Source: Apoda limacodes (Eukaryota; Arthropoda; Insecta; Lepidoptera; Limacodidae). Taken from it: DNA of 64,000 nt. The DNA is taken from positions 32,629,521-32,693,520 of the forward strand of contig OX291544.1 of assembly GCA_946406115.1 (NCBI GenBank), given 5' to 3'. The position numbers and the translations under genes are program-made. Shown piece by piece: positions 1 through 11,040 of this stretch. Position 1 is the stretch's first letter; the number at the start of each line of letters is the position of its first letter. Below the pieces are notes generated by a model. The model saw nothing but the letters and a program-made list of their open reading frames with translations, had not been told where the DNA came from and did not search any database.

Positions 1-50
1 AGACATTGCTTGAAAGTATTTGTTATTGTTAAACACATCAATAGTTAGTA

Positions 51-295
51 GAGAATATGGGTTCATATGTATGTAGGGCTCCCGCGAGAATATGGGTTCA
101 TATGTATGTAGGGCTCCCACGAGAATATGGGTTCATATGTATGTAGGGCTCCCACGAGAATATGGGTTCATATGTATGTAGGGCTCCGACGAGAATATGG
201 GTTCATATGTATGTAGGGCTCCCACGAGAATATGGATTCATATGTATGTAGGGCTCCCACGAGAATATGGATTCATATGTGTGTAGTGTATTCAC
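51..295. repeat. 35-bp tandem array, seven units
   Basis: Seven head-to-tail 35-bp units start at 51, 86, 121, 156, 191, 226 and 261, each opening with GAGAATATGG and ending in a form of GGGCTCCCAC. Units differ by one or two bases, and the last is the most diverged. A partial eighth unit begins at 296. No ORF is kept through it. It is a young minisatellite. Confidence 0.95.
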
Positions 296-1433
296 GAGAA
301 CCAAGAGGCTGCACAGAATGTATCTACCCTGCGCTTTTATTCCGAGCCTTACCTAACTGCTGTTGCTAAAACTTTTATACTTATCAATAGTTGAGAAGAT
401 AATAAAAACAGGATTGAAGTGAAAATAATATGGTATGGATTCCGCCATAGGTTTTGTGTAAATAACTAAAGCTGTGCTTGTACCACATTTTGTCTACAGT
501 TGCATCATACGGAGTTTGATTCCCAATCAGTCAACTTTTCTTTAATAATAAAGTTTATTATTTAAAAGAAAATTTTAAAACGTTTTTTAAGCCGTACCGC
601 CAACAATATAGCCTATTGAGAGAATAAAATTGTTTGAAGAACTCTATTATTATTAGTTTCTATACTTTTTAATTTTAAACATAAACGGATATGCAAAAAC
701 TAAATAATAAACTTAAACTTAAATTGCTAATCAATTCAATATATAATATTTATCTTAACCAACAACATGATTATTCTATAAACATAAAATTGATTTTGTA
801 TTTGTCCCTTAACGGAGCGATCGACGAGCGTGACATTTTGCATAGAGATAGTAGGACGCCACTTTTTATACATGTTATAGTTTTTAAGGGAAGACGGAAT
901 AATGTTCATCGTGAATGTAGTCGCGGATGATAGCTAGTTATATATATTTTTACGTACAAATCATTTTTCACACGCGTCATCTGATACTCGACCCCCGCAG
1001 TTCTACCCGTGATGTTTTGGAAACACGACAGTTTTCGTCAATCCCTGCCATGCTGTTTTGTAAACTTACTGCAAATATTTCTCCTTTTTAAATTTGACTT
1101 CCTATTTAACTCTCATATGTGTCAAATTTGGCAAAATACTTTTACTTCTGAGAAATTTATTAGTCGTTAAGAAAATATTTTTTTTTTCTGATTTTTATTA
1201 CAATTTTTTATCATAGTCGATGCAAAGACGGCGAAATTATAAGGCTGTGACAACGTGAAACCCTGAAAACGCATTTATAAAATCAAATACATTTTACTAA
1301 ATGCTAAAGTAGACATTATGATAATTACTAAGTAATTATATAAAGGTCGATTTTATATTTTTAAACAATATTTTTATTAACGAATAAGTCTCAAGAAACT
1401 ATCAAGTCTAATATTAATTTACTTTACGTTAAA

Positions 1434-1435
<2 letters not shown>
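296..1435. other. AT-rich stretch, nothing recognised
   Basis: No splice-supported exon, motif or repeat was recognised. An open frame at 691-930 (79 codons) is low-complexity, AT-driven sequence with no recognisable domain. Confidence 0.6.

Positions 1436-1478
<43 letters not shown>
1436..1478. repeat. (TA)n microsatellite
   Basis: An uninterrupted run of alternating A and T of about 43 bases. Confidence 0.95.
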
Positions 1479-1483
<5 letters not shown>

Positions 1484-1995
1484 AAGAAGTGATCTGTACC
1501 GTTGCCAAGGCGATTGGCGACATATCGAGGTGCTGAAATGTCTGTATGACATATCGAGTTACTGAGATGTCTGAATGACGACGCTAAATTGACCGTACAA
1601 GTAGAGGACCAGTAAACAAAGCTCAGTCAGCTGCGCAGAGGTATGACCGATGGGAGATTTTATGTCTTAGAAACTGTTTCTCAGCGCACTGGAGGATGTC
1701 TTTAAAACGCTGAACTAGTAAGATCGTGGTATCTCTGGTAACGGCAAGTTCATATTCCACCTTCGATTCGCGGACGACAAAGTAATAATGGCTGAAAAAT
1801 AGCCAGACAGAATAATTCAGTTGAGCTGGTTAGTATTTGGGAAATTGTGTCAGGTCTTCACGTTGCGTATGCCTTTATGATTATACATAGACAAAGGTCT
1901 TTAGCCAATGCGTCCACTTACTTTAGGGTCTTTTCTTGAAAAAAGAGCCCACAAAGGACGAATTGCGCATGTGGCCCTATGCGCAATTCGTCCCT

Positions 1996-2113
1996 CCCCT
2001 GTATTCCCACTTTAGCCTTGAAGTCTCCGTAGCAATACCGTAGCTAGTCTTGGTACTGTCATTGATGGTCCTTTTAACGTTATCGTATAGGGCTTTGACC
2101 TTGTCATCAGAAT
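1996..2113 (-). pseudogene. Relic of an RTE-type LINE endonuclease domain
   Basis: The minus strand reads SDDKVKALYDNV...INDSTKTSYGI and then, after a frame change near 2034, GDFKAKVGIQG. In apurinic-type endonucleases of RTE-like LINEs the corresponding stretch ends in a catalytic GDFNA motif. Here the Asn is replaced by Lys and the frame is broken, so the piece is dead. No reverse transcriptase follows on either side. The family call rests on motif memory rather than a search. Confidence 0.55.
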
Positions 2114-2859
2114 ATATGGAAAACATTGAGCTAAGGGATAAAAGTTTTGTTTTGCGCAACCAATTGTGTAGATTGTCGTTAGAAATGTCTGCAAAAATGG
2201 AATTAATGACGTCAAAAATTTTTTTTACCGCAAGTGGAATTTTGAAACATTTGAAAATATTATACCCTAAAATCTGAATAATCCTATAGAGACCACTTTT
2301 AACGAAAATGAATTTCAACAAAGTTATTTAGATATACGCGGTAATTATCATTCTACGGAACCCGAACTTAATGCGTTTTTTAACATAAATTCTTGTAATG
2401 TGTTTAAATATTAAAACTGAAAATGATGACATAAGTGTAAATATTAAATAATTGTTGTTGAAAATAAGGTATAAATAATAACTTAGATACTTTTTATTTT
2501 TATATATGAAATAAAATACTGAAAAAACCGAAAACTTATAAAGATTTTACTTTTCAGGCAGCAATTACAACAGGTTTTAAAGAATATATAAGAGTTCATA
2601 AAAGATAAATAAATCATTGTCACGCTTGGGCAAAAGTGACCGCAAACAAACACATTTGTAATTTTAAGTAACAAATTACAAAATTAACAACATTTCAAGA
2701 ATTTTCAAACTTTTACCCACAATTTTGAAAAATAAATAACTCTTACTTTTTTGTTACATATTTGCTTGCTATTAAGGTACTATTAAACAATATTGTTTAT
2801 ATAACTTTCCTCAAACTTAGATCGCTTAAATTTAACAAAAGCTCAACAAAAAAGCTTAC

Positions 2860-2957
2860 CATGTTTACTCCTGGACTTAATCACATGCACTGCATACTCG
2901 TGTAACAGAGATCCACACAACTTGCGCGCTCTCCTGCGCGACACCACAAGTACGTAT
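2860..2957 (-). other. Candidate 5' exon ending in a start codon
   Basis: A GC-rich island in AT-rich surroundings. Read on the minus strand it ends AAACATG and is followed directly by GTAAGC, a near-consensus donor at 2859. A first exon carrying its initiator Met as the last codon is a common insect layout. A weak TATATG lies with its first T at 2985, about 28-30 nt above an initiator-like CCATAC. A four-codon upstream ORF (ATG CAG TGC ATG TGA) precedes the proposed start. The rest of the gene would lie to the left, probably outside the window, and I found no convincing second exon inside it. Confidence 0.3.
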
Positions 2958-3526
2958 GGCCCGCGCGCGGTCCCGCTCGCATATACATACGCCGTGGGCG
3001 AGCGACCGCTGTTAACTTGATAATAACTTACTATACTCAAAGTTCATGTGCTTAAGTTATTTACTTAACATCCGAATGGCACCTTCGTATAGCATTGATT
3101 CATACTTATGTGCTAAACAATTCGTGACCTATTTTCTTTGATTTTAGAAGGGAATTTATTTATATTTAAAGTGTTTTAGCTAATTTAAGAAATAAAAGCA
3201 AATCAAGGTTTGTTATTTTTGACACAGATATTTAATAAATTACATATATTTTTGTCAAGGATGATATTATCTTGTTATGCAGAACGAGTGATTCAAGATT
3301 TATCCGGGTTTGATCCTAACCTTGACTAGAGATTGTCATTTATATTATTGCATTTCCGATCAGATAAAAATGAGTTATGTTTGTTAAATTATTTGGATAT
3401 TCCTTGTGAGGATATAAGAAATATCAGTCACTCCATTTGAAAAAAATATCTGATTTCTAATTAGCGTTTGACAGAATGTAGTTACAGAATGATTATAAAT
3501 TTAACAATATATAAATTTTAGGTTAG

Positions 3527-3822
3527 GTTTTTAGGGTTCCGTACCCAAAGGGTAAAAAACGGCACTCTATTACTGAGACTCCGCTGTCCGTCCGTCTGTC
3601 ACCAGGCTGTATCTCTTGGTAGTTAGACAGTTGATATTTTCACACAAGATGTATTTCTGTTGCCATAACTATAACAACAAATACTAAATAACAGAATAAA
3701 ATAAATATTTAAGGAGGGCTCCCATACTAAAAACGTGATTTTTTTGCCGTTTTTACGGATAATGGTACGAAACCCTTCGTGCGCGAGTCTGACTCGCACT
3801 TAGCCGATTTTGGATTTTTTTA
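3527..3822 (+). repeat. GTTCCGTACC-family element, near full copy
   Basis: It opens with TAGGGTTCCGTACCCAAAGG. It closes with a degraded inverted counterpart (GGTACGAAACCC) followed by the self-complementary GCGCGAGTCTGACTCGCACTT. It contains CCGTCCGTCTGTCACCAGGC. It has no coding capacity. This is the reference copy for the many partial copies in the window. Confidence 0.8.
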
Positions 3823-3884
3823 CAAATATCTATATGTATAATCCTCATTATACATATTATAAATGTACAATGTACAAGTATTTC

Positions 3885-4065
3885 TGGATGGATGTTTGTA
3901 ACTCAATCACCCTTCAACCACTGGACGGATCGGGATGAAACTTGGCACACATATAGAGAGGTTAGGCCCTGAAATAGGACTTTTCATCCCGAAAAAATTC
4001 CGGTTCCGCGGGAATAACTATAGCTGAGCTTAAACGAATTATAGCTTGCTATAGCAAACATCATT
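3885..4065 (+). repeat. Dispersed non-coding repeat fragment
   Basis: It contains ACTGGACGGATCGGGATGAA and CTTGGCACACATATAGAGAG, then CCCGAAAAAATTCCGGTTCC. This arrangement (a target-like ACGGAT motif, GATGAAACTTGG, CCCGCGGGA) is common in lepidopteran non-autonomous elements. No ends could be defined. Confidence 0.55.
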
Positions 4066-4137
4066 GGTATAATTAAGGAGTTAATTCATCAAGCAGTTCT
4101 AAGCCGATAATCGAATTTAGGGGTTGCAGGGATCCAC

Positions 4138-4720
4138 TAAAACGTACACAAAAAATATCATTAAAATCTTCCCCGTCGTTCAGGAAAATATCACTGACAC
4201 ACCGACTGCAGCGCCATCTACGGGGCCCAATTGTGTTATCAAACCATAAAAAACCCAGTCAAACGTACACAAAAAATACTATTAAAATCAACCCTGCCCG
4301 TTAGAAGAAGATCACTGACACACCAACTGCAGCGCCATCTAAAGGATCCAATTGTGTTATCAAACCTTGCACGGACCCACTCAAACGAACTCAAAATATA
4401 TGAATGTCTCCTGCCTTTTAGGAGAAGATCAATGACACACCGACTGCAGCCCCATCTACCTTGTACAATAGTGAATTTAAATCTTGCAGGGACTTACTTG
4501 AACATACATAAAAAATATCATTATAATCGTCCCTGCTATTGAGGAAAAGATCAGTTATACACAAACTGCGGTGCCACTTACCGGCTTCAATTGTGTTTTC
4601 AAACCATCCAGGAAAAGGAAGGATTGAAAGATTCAGACAAAATTTTAACCAAATCATTCAAGCCGTTTAGGAGGATTTTAGTGATAAATACACGTACAGA
4701 AGAATTATTCCTAGAAAAAA
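4138..4720 (+). repeat. About 120-bp tandem units inside a dispersed repeat
   Basis: Four diverged copies of a unit holding CACACCGACTGCAGCGCCAT and AATTGTGTTATCAAACC occur with the CACTGACAC anchor at 4192, 4313, 4430 and 4552 (spacing 121, 117, 122). The array ends in a 3' tail with AAGCCGTTTAGGAGGATTTT and CACGTACAGAAGAATTAT. The same tail, with a single unit, occurs at 62060-62222. The units contain ORFs only by chance. Confidence 0.8.
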
Positions 4721-4734
4721 AGCCGACTCTCACT

Positions 4735-4905
4735 TGACGTTTTCAAGTGGCCTGTGGTCCTTTCCCGGGACTCAGATTATCTCTATGCCAAATTTCATCT
4801 TAATCTTTACAGTGGTTTAAGCGTAAAGAGGTAACAGACAGACTGACCGGCAGACTGACAGATAGACAGACATAGTTAGTCTCGCATTTATAATATTAGT
4901 GTGGA
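4735..4905 (+). repeat. LINE-type 3' tail (GCGTAAAGAGGTAACAGAC family)
   Basis: It contains TCCTTTCCCGGGACTCAGAT, GCCAAATTTCATCTTAATC, GTGGTTTAAGCGTAAAGAGG and ends TCGCATTTATAATATTAGTG. It is one of seven copies or pieces of this family in the window. It carries no coding part. Confidence 0.75.
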
Positions 4906-6199
4906 TATCGATTGTATCGGGGGCACGGCACGGCAGTGTCCTCGCAAGGCCGTACCATCCATTTCAAGAAGCATTTCAGCGTATTGTCACGCCTCTGTCT
5001 ACAAGCACTGGGTTATTGTAAAAGGATGAAATTGTATTTACCCCTAAACCCCCTTAAACCCTAGCATAACACAGCACAGGAATCGTGCAATTTAGAATTT
5101 ATAACTTTTTCATTTAGAAGTTATAGGGACGCAAAGTTACGAAAATTCGACACTGACTGACTAAGTCATCAAAATAAAATTAGTCCCTACTTCATACATC
5201 GCCTGTGGGGTAAATAATGGATGAACTGAATGAATGGATGAATATAAAATTCCTTATTTTTTTTTTAGTTACCTAAAATTTTGCACAGAGGTTTCTGTTA
5301 CAACGAAAGTGAGCACGAACAAGGTGTTTTGCAAAATTCAAATTTACTTTAAAGGGTTCAAGTAGAACTTCGTATGGAAATGGTCATTTTTGAAGCTTAA
5401 ACCATAAAATTTTATGTTCCCATTGATGCTAGAAAATAGACAAGCATTTTGGTTGAATATACCAACTTCTAATGCTTCTAATATTCTTGAAGATTAATTT
5501 TTTTTTTAAATTAACGTTGATTTTTATCATATTTTTATAGTTACATAATAAGGTATTAGGGAGACTACACCAGAAATATCCCTCGTGCGATGCCGACCCT
5601 TCAAAAATAATATTCATTATTATATATTATATATATTCATCACATACATCTTAAAATTAATTATTAATAAAATAAACAATATTTTTTGGAATATTTCGTC
5701 TGTTTTCAGGCGTCCCTAGCCAATCGAAATATTTTAATAAGGTTTTTTTTATTATTGATATGTTTAAAGCACTGTAGGAATATATACCTCTGTAAAATAA
5801 AACATTTATTTAATTCTTACAAAGCAAATTTATAAGTAAAATTATAGTAATTTTAAGATATACTATTACTTATTCTCAACATTTTAAGTTTCTGTTTTCT
5901 ACATTTAAAGTAATATGCGGTAAATGGTGGTGATGTCACAACTATTTAAAATCATTTAACATTTATTTGATATTATGTTTTGTGTCATTGTTTGTTTACC
6001 TTGAATAAAAAAAACTTAGTGCTTGCTCATTTTCGATTTAATTAAAACGTTTAATTTAACTTCAGTAATTAATTTTGGTACAAAAAATTGAAAAAAAGTA
6101 ATAATAAACACCTTCTTTCTCTTCTTTATTCCGTTCTGTTCATACCCTTATTACCAACTTATCTTAAACATTGCTTTGAATTCCTTGGCTCTTCTATAA
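4906..6199. other. AT-rich stretch, nothing recognised
   Basis: Single short homopolymer runs and AT-driven small ORFs on both strands. No exon, repeat boundary or RNA feature could be supported. Confidence 0.5.
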
Positions 6200-6385
6200 A
6201 TAAATCTTAGATCTTCTACAAATTTACTTCTAAAGATTCCTTCACATTCCTCTCAGTTTTATAACGATTCCTTTGCAGTTAAATCTATAAAACTATGGAA
6301 TGCTTTACCTCTCAATATCAGACAAGCCCAAAGCTTACACTGCTTCAAAACGCAGGTTAAAAATTATTATCGATCACATTCATAA
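6200..6385 (+). pseudogene. C-terminal end of a LINE reverse transcriptase ORF
   Basis: An in-frame stretch ends at a TAA at 6383-6385 and contains FAVKSIKLWNALPLNIRQAQ followed by SLHCFKTQVKNYY. The pattern [KR]LWN.LP..IR...S...FK..[LV]K is the usual C-terminal end of jockey/CR1/L2-like LINE proteins. A stop at 6197 and loss of everything upstream show a 5'-truncated dead copy. The AT-rich 3' part continues to a short ACT-trinucleotide run near 6703-6735 that may be its tail. Confidence 0.7.
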
Positions 6386-6948
6386 TTATTATTTTACAAA
6401 TAAGACATGTTATTTTATTTATTTTGTGTACGTCTATGTAGTAGGTATTATGTAAATATATGTAAACATTTTTTTTTCATACTATATATAATATGTAGTA
6501 ACGTGTATTATGTCTTATTGTTTGTTTTTATTTATATTTATATTACTTTCTAGTTCCAAGTTGCACCTACTCTTAAATCTTATTCTACTAGATTTTCTCT
6601 ACCCCAAGGTTGTCTGTAAGAAATCGCTTAGTAGCAATAAGACCACCTCAATTGTACTCTACCAATCAACTGTATTTACTACTTTTAATTTTTTTTTGTA
6701 CATAAAGTATTTACTACTATTACTACTATTACTACTTATATTCAAATATTTCAAAAAAAATTTCTGTAGCTCAATTCATATTTTTCTGAATATACTTTTT
6801 TCTTACATGTACTCAATATTTTTTGAAATAATATACAGAGTACCTAACTAGTACCTAACTCTATATTTTATTTTGTAAGCATTTAGAAAAGAGGAAAAAT
6901 TTTATGGTCTTAAATTATATAAGTTTTCTTCCGGTGTGCCTGCTCAAT

Positions 6949-7015
6949 CTTCCGATGTACAGCTGCTCATTCTTGGATGTACAGTTGTTCATTCTTCCAG
7001 TGTAGAGCTGTTCAT
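6949..7015 (+). repeat. 24-bp minisatellite, left part
   Basis: Units of about 24 bp of the form GTACAGCTGCTCATTCTTCC. They are continuous in type with 7423-7800 and separated from it by a LINE-tail insertion. Confidence 0.85.
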
Positions 7016-7422
7016 TCTTTAAAAAGAAGAAGAAGAAGAAGAAAAACTTTTATTTGGCAAATAAGCAACACATTATAGGTACACCAAAACATTAAAAAAT
7101 ACAAATACAAAGATTAGTAACTACAAGTTTTTTGTGTTGCAAAATGCCAAATAGGGTATCCACTCAGCATATGCTGTGGCCAAAACCACAACACTGGTTT
7201 TTAAGGGGAGCCCTTTTTTCGCCGTTAGATCTCCAAAAAAACATACATGCTCGCTGAATTGGCTAAAAAAACATATCCTATACCACAAAACATTATCAGA
7301 GAAAAATATAAAAATAAAATAAAAAATCTATTTCTTTGATTGAATACTATCTCTAAAGTATTCTTAACTACCGTAACAAAAACGAAAGAAAGATAAAGAA
7401 CTAAAATTATAAAGGTAAATTT
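7016..7422 (-). mobile_element. 5'-truncated LINE tail inserted in the minisatellite
   Basis: It starts (plus strand) with an AAG repeat next to AACTTTTATTTGGCAAATAA. On the minus strand that is a LINE 3' end with an AATAAA-like signal and a TTC-repeat tail. The flanks on both sides are the 24-bp minisatellite, so the insertion boundaries are unusually clear. No RT motif remains. Confidence 0.7.
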
Positions 7423-7800
7423 ACAGCTGTTTATTTTTGCAGTATACAGCTGCTCAATCTTCGGATGTACAGCTGCTCATTGTTTCAGTGTACAGCTGCT
7501 CAGTCTTTCGGATTGCAGCTGCTCATTTTTCTGGCGTACAGCTGCTCATTCTTCCAGTGTACGGAGTTTATTACTCTGGCGCACAGTTGCTCATTTTTCC
7601 AGTGTACAGCTGATCTCTATTCAGGGTTTACAACTGCTCATTCTTCCTGTGTTCAGCCACTCATTCTTCCAGTGTGCAGCTGCTTATTATTTCAGTGTTA
7701 CTGGAAGAATGAGCTGCTCATTCTTTTAGTGTACAGCTGATCATTCCTCAGGTGTACAGTTGCTCATTCTTTCTGTTGCTGGAAATTTGGCAGCCGAATT
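7423..7800 (+). repeat. 24-bp minisatellite, right part
   Basis: About 14 degenerate units of GTACAGCTGCTCATTCTTCC. Because 24 is a multiple of three, a frame at 7465-7740 stays open and reads repeats such as YSCSFFQCTA. I regard this as a by-product of the array, since there is no start context, no splice site and no family resemblance. Confidence 0.9.
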
Positions 7801-9240
7801 GCTCATTCATAGAATGGACGTTAGAAATGGGTAATTCCGCTTTGAATCATCCCAAATAAACTGCTACAAACTAATGAGTGGAATGACTTAAATGTTGCAT
7901 ACTCAGCTCACTGACAACTGATACAGAAAGCTGCGAAACTGGACGACTCCGAGCAAATAAGCTGTCAAAATAGTGTACAAACAGAATTTTCTTGCTCATT
8001 AGAGAATAAAGATCCTGTAATAATTTCAGCCTTAGGAAGATTGACCAGTGATACGAATACGGGTCCCCCTAGAAATTTCTTGATACCCTGTCATTCTGCC
8101 ATGATCGTCTTTATGCGTTTAAATGGTGAACCCTAAAAAGAAAATTTGCAACTGATACCTATTATCAGGCAATACTTTACGTATTTTACTCTGGGCGACT
8201 GGTCGATATTATATAATTATTATTGTATATACCATGGTGCATAACTGCAAATACCTACTCTAGGTTCACAATCCCACTTGGTATAGCTGTTTTACGATAA
8301 ACACGTAAGTAATCATGTTTTTTCTATGTTCTAGTCTGGTAAGACTTTGGGTCTCAAAGTCAGGTTTTGACAAATCTGACGACCCTCTTGACTTGTTTGC
8401 TGCAGAATCGGACTATACCTCTAAGTGTTTTATGCTCAATTTGCAGTGAGCTACTAATTGGCTTGCAGCCCTGGTCCAAGTTATAGAGCCAAAGAATATA
8501 TACTTAAGTTGTGATCTGACCGTATTTCTTGAATTGAATTACCCATGTCTTATGGGCATACGACACTGCACGGCGTGGCGGCGGCGTGGGAAGGTCATTT
8601 TCTTTACACATCAAACTAATATTGTTGTTGATTTCCGTTGTAAAGAGAGTTTAGTGACTATGTTACTATAATAAACATGATATATATAATACCATGTCGT
8701 ATTTTTTTGTGAAAAGTTAAAATTTGTATGAACCGGAATTTCACCAGTCAATTCTCAGGTTTGACGGATTTCATCCTTTGACTATGACATCATCCTATAT
8801 ATAAGACACAGTTAATGATACTATGTTGTATATTTAGTATGTCTTGAAAGGTGGTGATTGCATTGATTCGCACATAAATATTATGTCCTGTTTAATGCCA
8901 CGGCTACCGATAATACCCATCATGAGCTTACAATGTAGGAATAAGCTTAGCTCTTTATTGTGCATTGTCGACTAATCGAGCTTTAATGCTGTAACTTTAT
9001 TCTCTTTCAACACTCGGTTGTGCCAAAGGTCAGTGTCGCGGTACATCAGCCACCAAGTGTTAGGTTCATTTACGCAGTTAATCTTTTAATACTAAATCGT
9101 TTCGTAAAAACTACCCTAACATAATTTTAAACTGATTACAATTAAATTGTCATCGGATGATAAAAACAGCCTATTATTCCCCTTTAGTACATGGAATTTA
9201 ATATAATATATGTATATAAAACGTCGTTTCAATTAAAAAG
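7801..9240. other. No gene recognised
   Basis: Mixed AT-rich sequence with a small GC-rich patch near 8570-8600. No splice-supported exon or named repeat was found. Confidence 0.5.
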
Positions 9241-9248
9241 TTGGTAGT

Positions 9249-9275
9249 AATAATATATTATATATATATTATTAT
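9249..9275. repeat. AT palindrome
   Basis: A 27-base self-complementary stretch opening TAATAATATATTATATATAT. It could extrude as a hairpin but is low complexity. Confidence 0.7.
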
Positions 9276-9506
9276 AGCTACAAATTTATTATAAATAAAA
9301 TATGTCTAATTCAGTGATGAAACCGAATAATGTATCCATCTAAAGAAAATCCATCGCCAAATTTTATTGATATACAAAAAAACCATTAGATATGTAAAAG
9401 ATATCGTTTGTATGGAAGCGGCTCAAGGTCTTGATAACCGAAGTGACATGGTATTTATATAAATATGAATAATGCACAGTTTGGTTGTTTGTTAATACAT
9501 AAATTT

Positions 9507-9622
9507 GTGAGCGGCGCGCGGCGGCACCGATATGCGTATATATTAGTGAGCGGCGCGCGGCGGCACCGATATGCGTATATATTAGTGAGCGGCGCGGCGC
9601 CACCGATATGCGTACATATTTA
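9507..9622. repeat. 39-bp GC-rich tandem array, three units
   Basis: Units begin at 9507, 9546 and 9585, each starting GTGAGCGGCGCGCGGCGGCA and continuing CCGATATGCGTATATATTA. The third unit has lost three bases in the GC block. The unit length is a multiple of three, so the minus strand shows a repeated SLIYTHIGAAARR frame (9364-9633), probably not a protein. The GC block stands out against the surrounding AT-rich DNA. Confidence 0.95.
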
Positions 9623-9639
9623 TATTTAGTCATTAGAAA

Positions 9640-10500
9640 ATTTTAAGAGCAACGAAAATAAAAATAGTTGTCAGTAGGTTTTTTACTTATGTTTTACGTT
9701 AGTTGTTGCCCCCGACTCCGCACGCATCGCCTACTGAAAACCTTAACACAAAACATCGATTAGTTGATTGTAATATTTTTAAAATCAGCTAATTAATTTA
9801 CAACGACTATGTTTATTATATTATGTATTATGATTGTACCTAATGTACACATTTAAATTTTCTGTTATTTTAGTTATTTTAATTTCCTTAGATTATTACT
9901 AGATAAAATATTTTTGAAGTTTTTGATATGATTAATTTTCTTGCTCAAAGTTATTAACTTTATAATGATTTGTGAACTGTGCAGAAAGTTATTGCACCGT
10001 GTGTTATTATGATGAATTATTATTATTGCTCCATAGGTTGCTGCGGTGTACTATGAGTACTACTCGGTACTCGGTACTAGTAACGGACTTTAGCAACTAA
10101 TATGACGCCTAAGCGTTGGCCAATAACTTTGAACGTATAGTAGATACATTTGAGATTTGTAATTTTGAGGAATTTTTTGCCCTGAATTTGATTTTAATGA
10201 CAAATATTGCCCTTAGCGTGATAAACTGACATACATACCGACTGTATAATTGAAAGATTGTTTTTACGAGTAACGACTTTATATCATTTTGTCTTATTTG
10301 TTGTTAATCCTCGTTTGCGTTAAATTAAAATTCATGCTCGTTAATTTAGTTAATTTAGCAAATTTATATTAAATGTCTGCTAAAAACCGCGAAAACCTCA
10401 AAAGTTTAATCGAGGTCGTCGGAGCTTAACTAGTAACTAGTAAGTCAGCACCACAATGCGGCATACATTTCATTTATTTATAATGTATGTACTATGTTCT
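9640..10500. other. No gene recognised
   Basis: AT-rich sequence with scattered small ORFs and no supported feature. Confidence 0.5.
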
Positions 10501-10511
10501 ATCTCTGTGCA

Positions 10512-10660
10512 AAATTTAAGCTCAATTGGATGCTCCGTTACAGTTATTCTCACCGAAACTTTTGAATTTCCAGGGACTCAAACTATCTCCATACCAAATT
10601 TTATCTTAATTGGTTCAGCGGTTTCAGCGTGAAAAGGTAACAGACATACAGATAGAGTTA
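10512..10660 (+). repeat. LINE-type 3' tail copy
   Basis: It contains GGGACTCAAACTATCTCCAT, ACCAAATTTTATCTTAATTG and GTTTCAGCGTGAAAAGGTAA, matching the 17640-17845 copy. Confidence 0.75.
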
Positions 10661-10672
10661 CTAATAGAATTA

Positions 10673-10790
10673 GGCGTTACTTTACGGAAATTTATTATTA
10701 TGATAAAATGTCCCACCTTGCAAATCCGCTAAAAACAATTCAGTAGCACTCACGTACACAAATACACCATCGACATGCGTAGGAGTGCAC
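10673..10790 (+). repeat. Direct repeat R, left copy
   Basis: It shares GGCGTTACTTTRCGGAAATT and GCAAATCCGCTAAAAACAAT with 11472-11660, including ACACCATC(G/C)ACATG(C/T)GTAGGA. This copy lacks an internal piece of about 70 bp found in the right copy. Confidence 0.8.
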
Positions 10791-10857
10791 CTCCCTCCTT
10801 TCCTCCTTACGTGGACGATGCTAACTTCACTATAACATTACACCACTAAATTGCTTA

Positions 10858-10915
10858 CAAAACTCGACACGTGTTTCGCCTCAACATGAGGCATCTTCAG
10901 GAGACGCAAGTTGTT
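10858..10915 (+). repeat. Conserved element end with GCCTC...GAGGC hairpin
   Basis: ACTCGACACGTGTTTCGCCT is followed by CAACATGAGGCATCTTCAGG. The GCCTCAACATGAGGC stretch can fold. I recognise the motif from lepidopteran dispersed repeats but cannot name the family. Confidence 0.5.
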
Positions 10916-11040
10916 CGTGTGCTATATCTGGTGAAAGGCATAAAATATTAGTAAGGATTTATAAGTATTTGATAATTTCTGGTACTAAGTTAAACCAAAC
11001 CTGATTCATTAAAATTATATGGTAAAATATATATATATGG

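Noticed and set aside
1977..2321. 114-codon minus-strand ORF as a host gene
   Set aside because: Its C-terminal half is a frameshifted LINE endonuclease relic, and the rest is AT-rich without features.
5039..5065. Telomere-like CCCCTAAACCCCCTTAAACCC
   Set aside because: The insect telomere unit is TTAGG. This is a short irregular C/A-rich stretch.
6510..6851. 113-codon hydrophobic ORF as a membrane protein
   Set aside because: It is Leu/Ile/Phe-rich because of T-rich sequence downstream of a LINE fragment. It runs through an ACT repeat and lacks any family signal.
7465..7740. Cys-rich repeat protein
   Set aside because: The open frame follows from a 24-bp minisatellite unit divisible by three. 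There is no splice site or start context.
9364..9633. Protein with SLIYTHIGAAARR repeats
   Set aside because: It is produced by a 39-bp array, also divisible by three.
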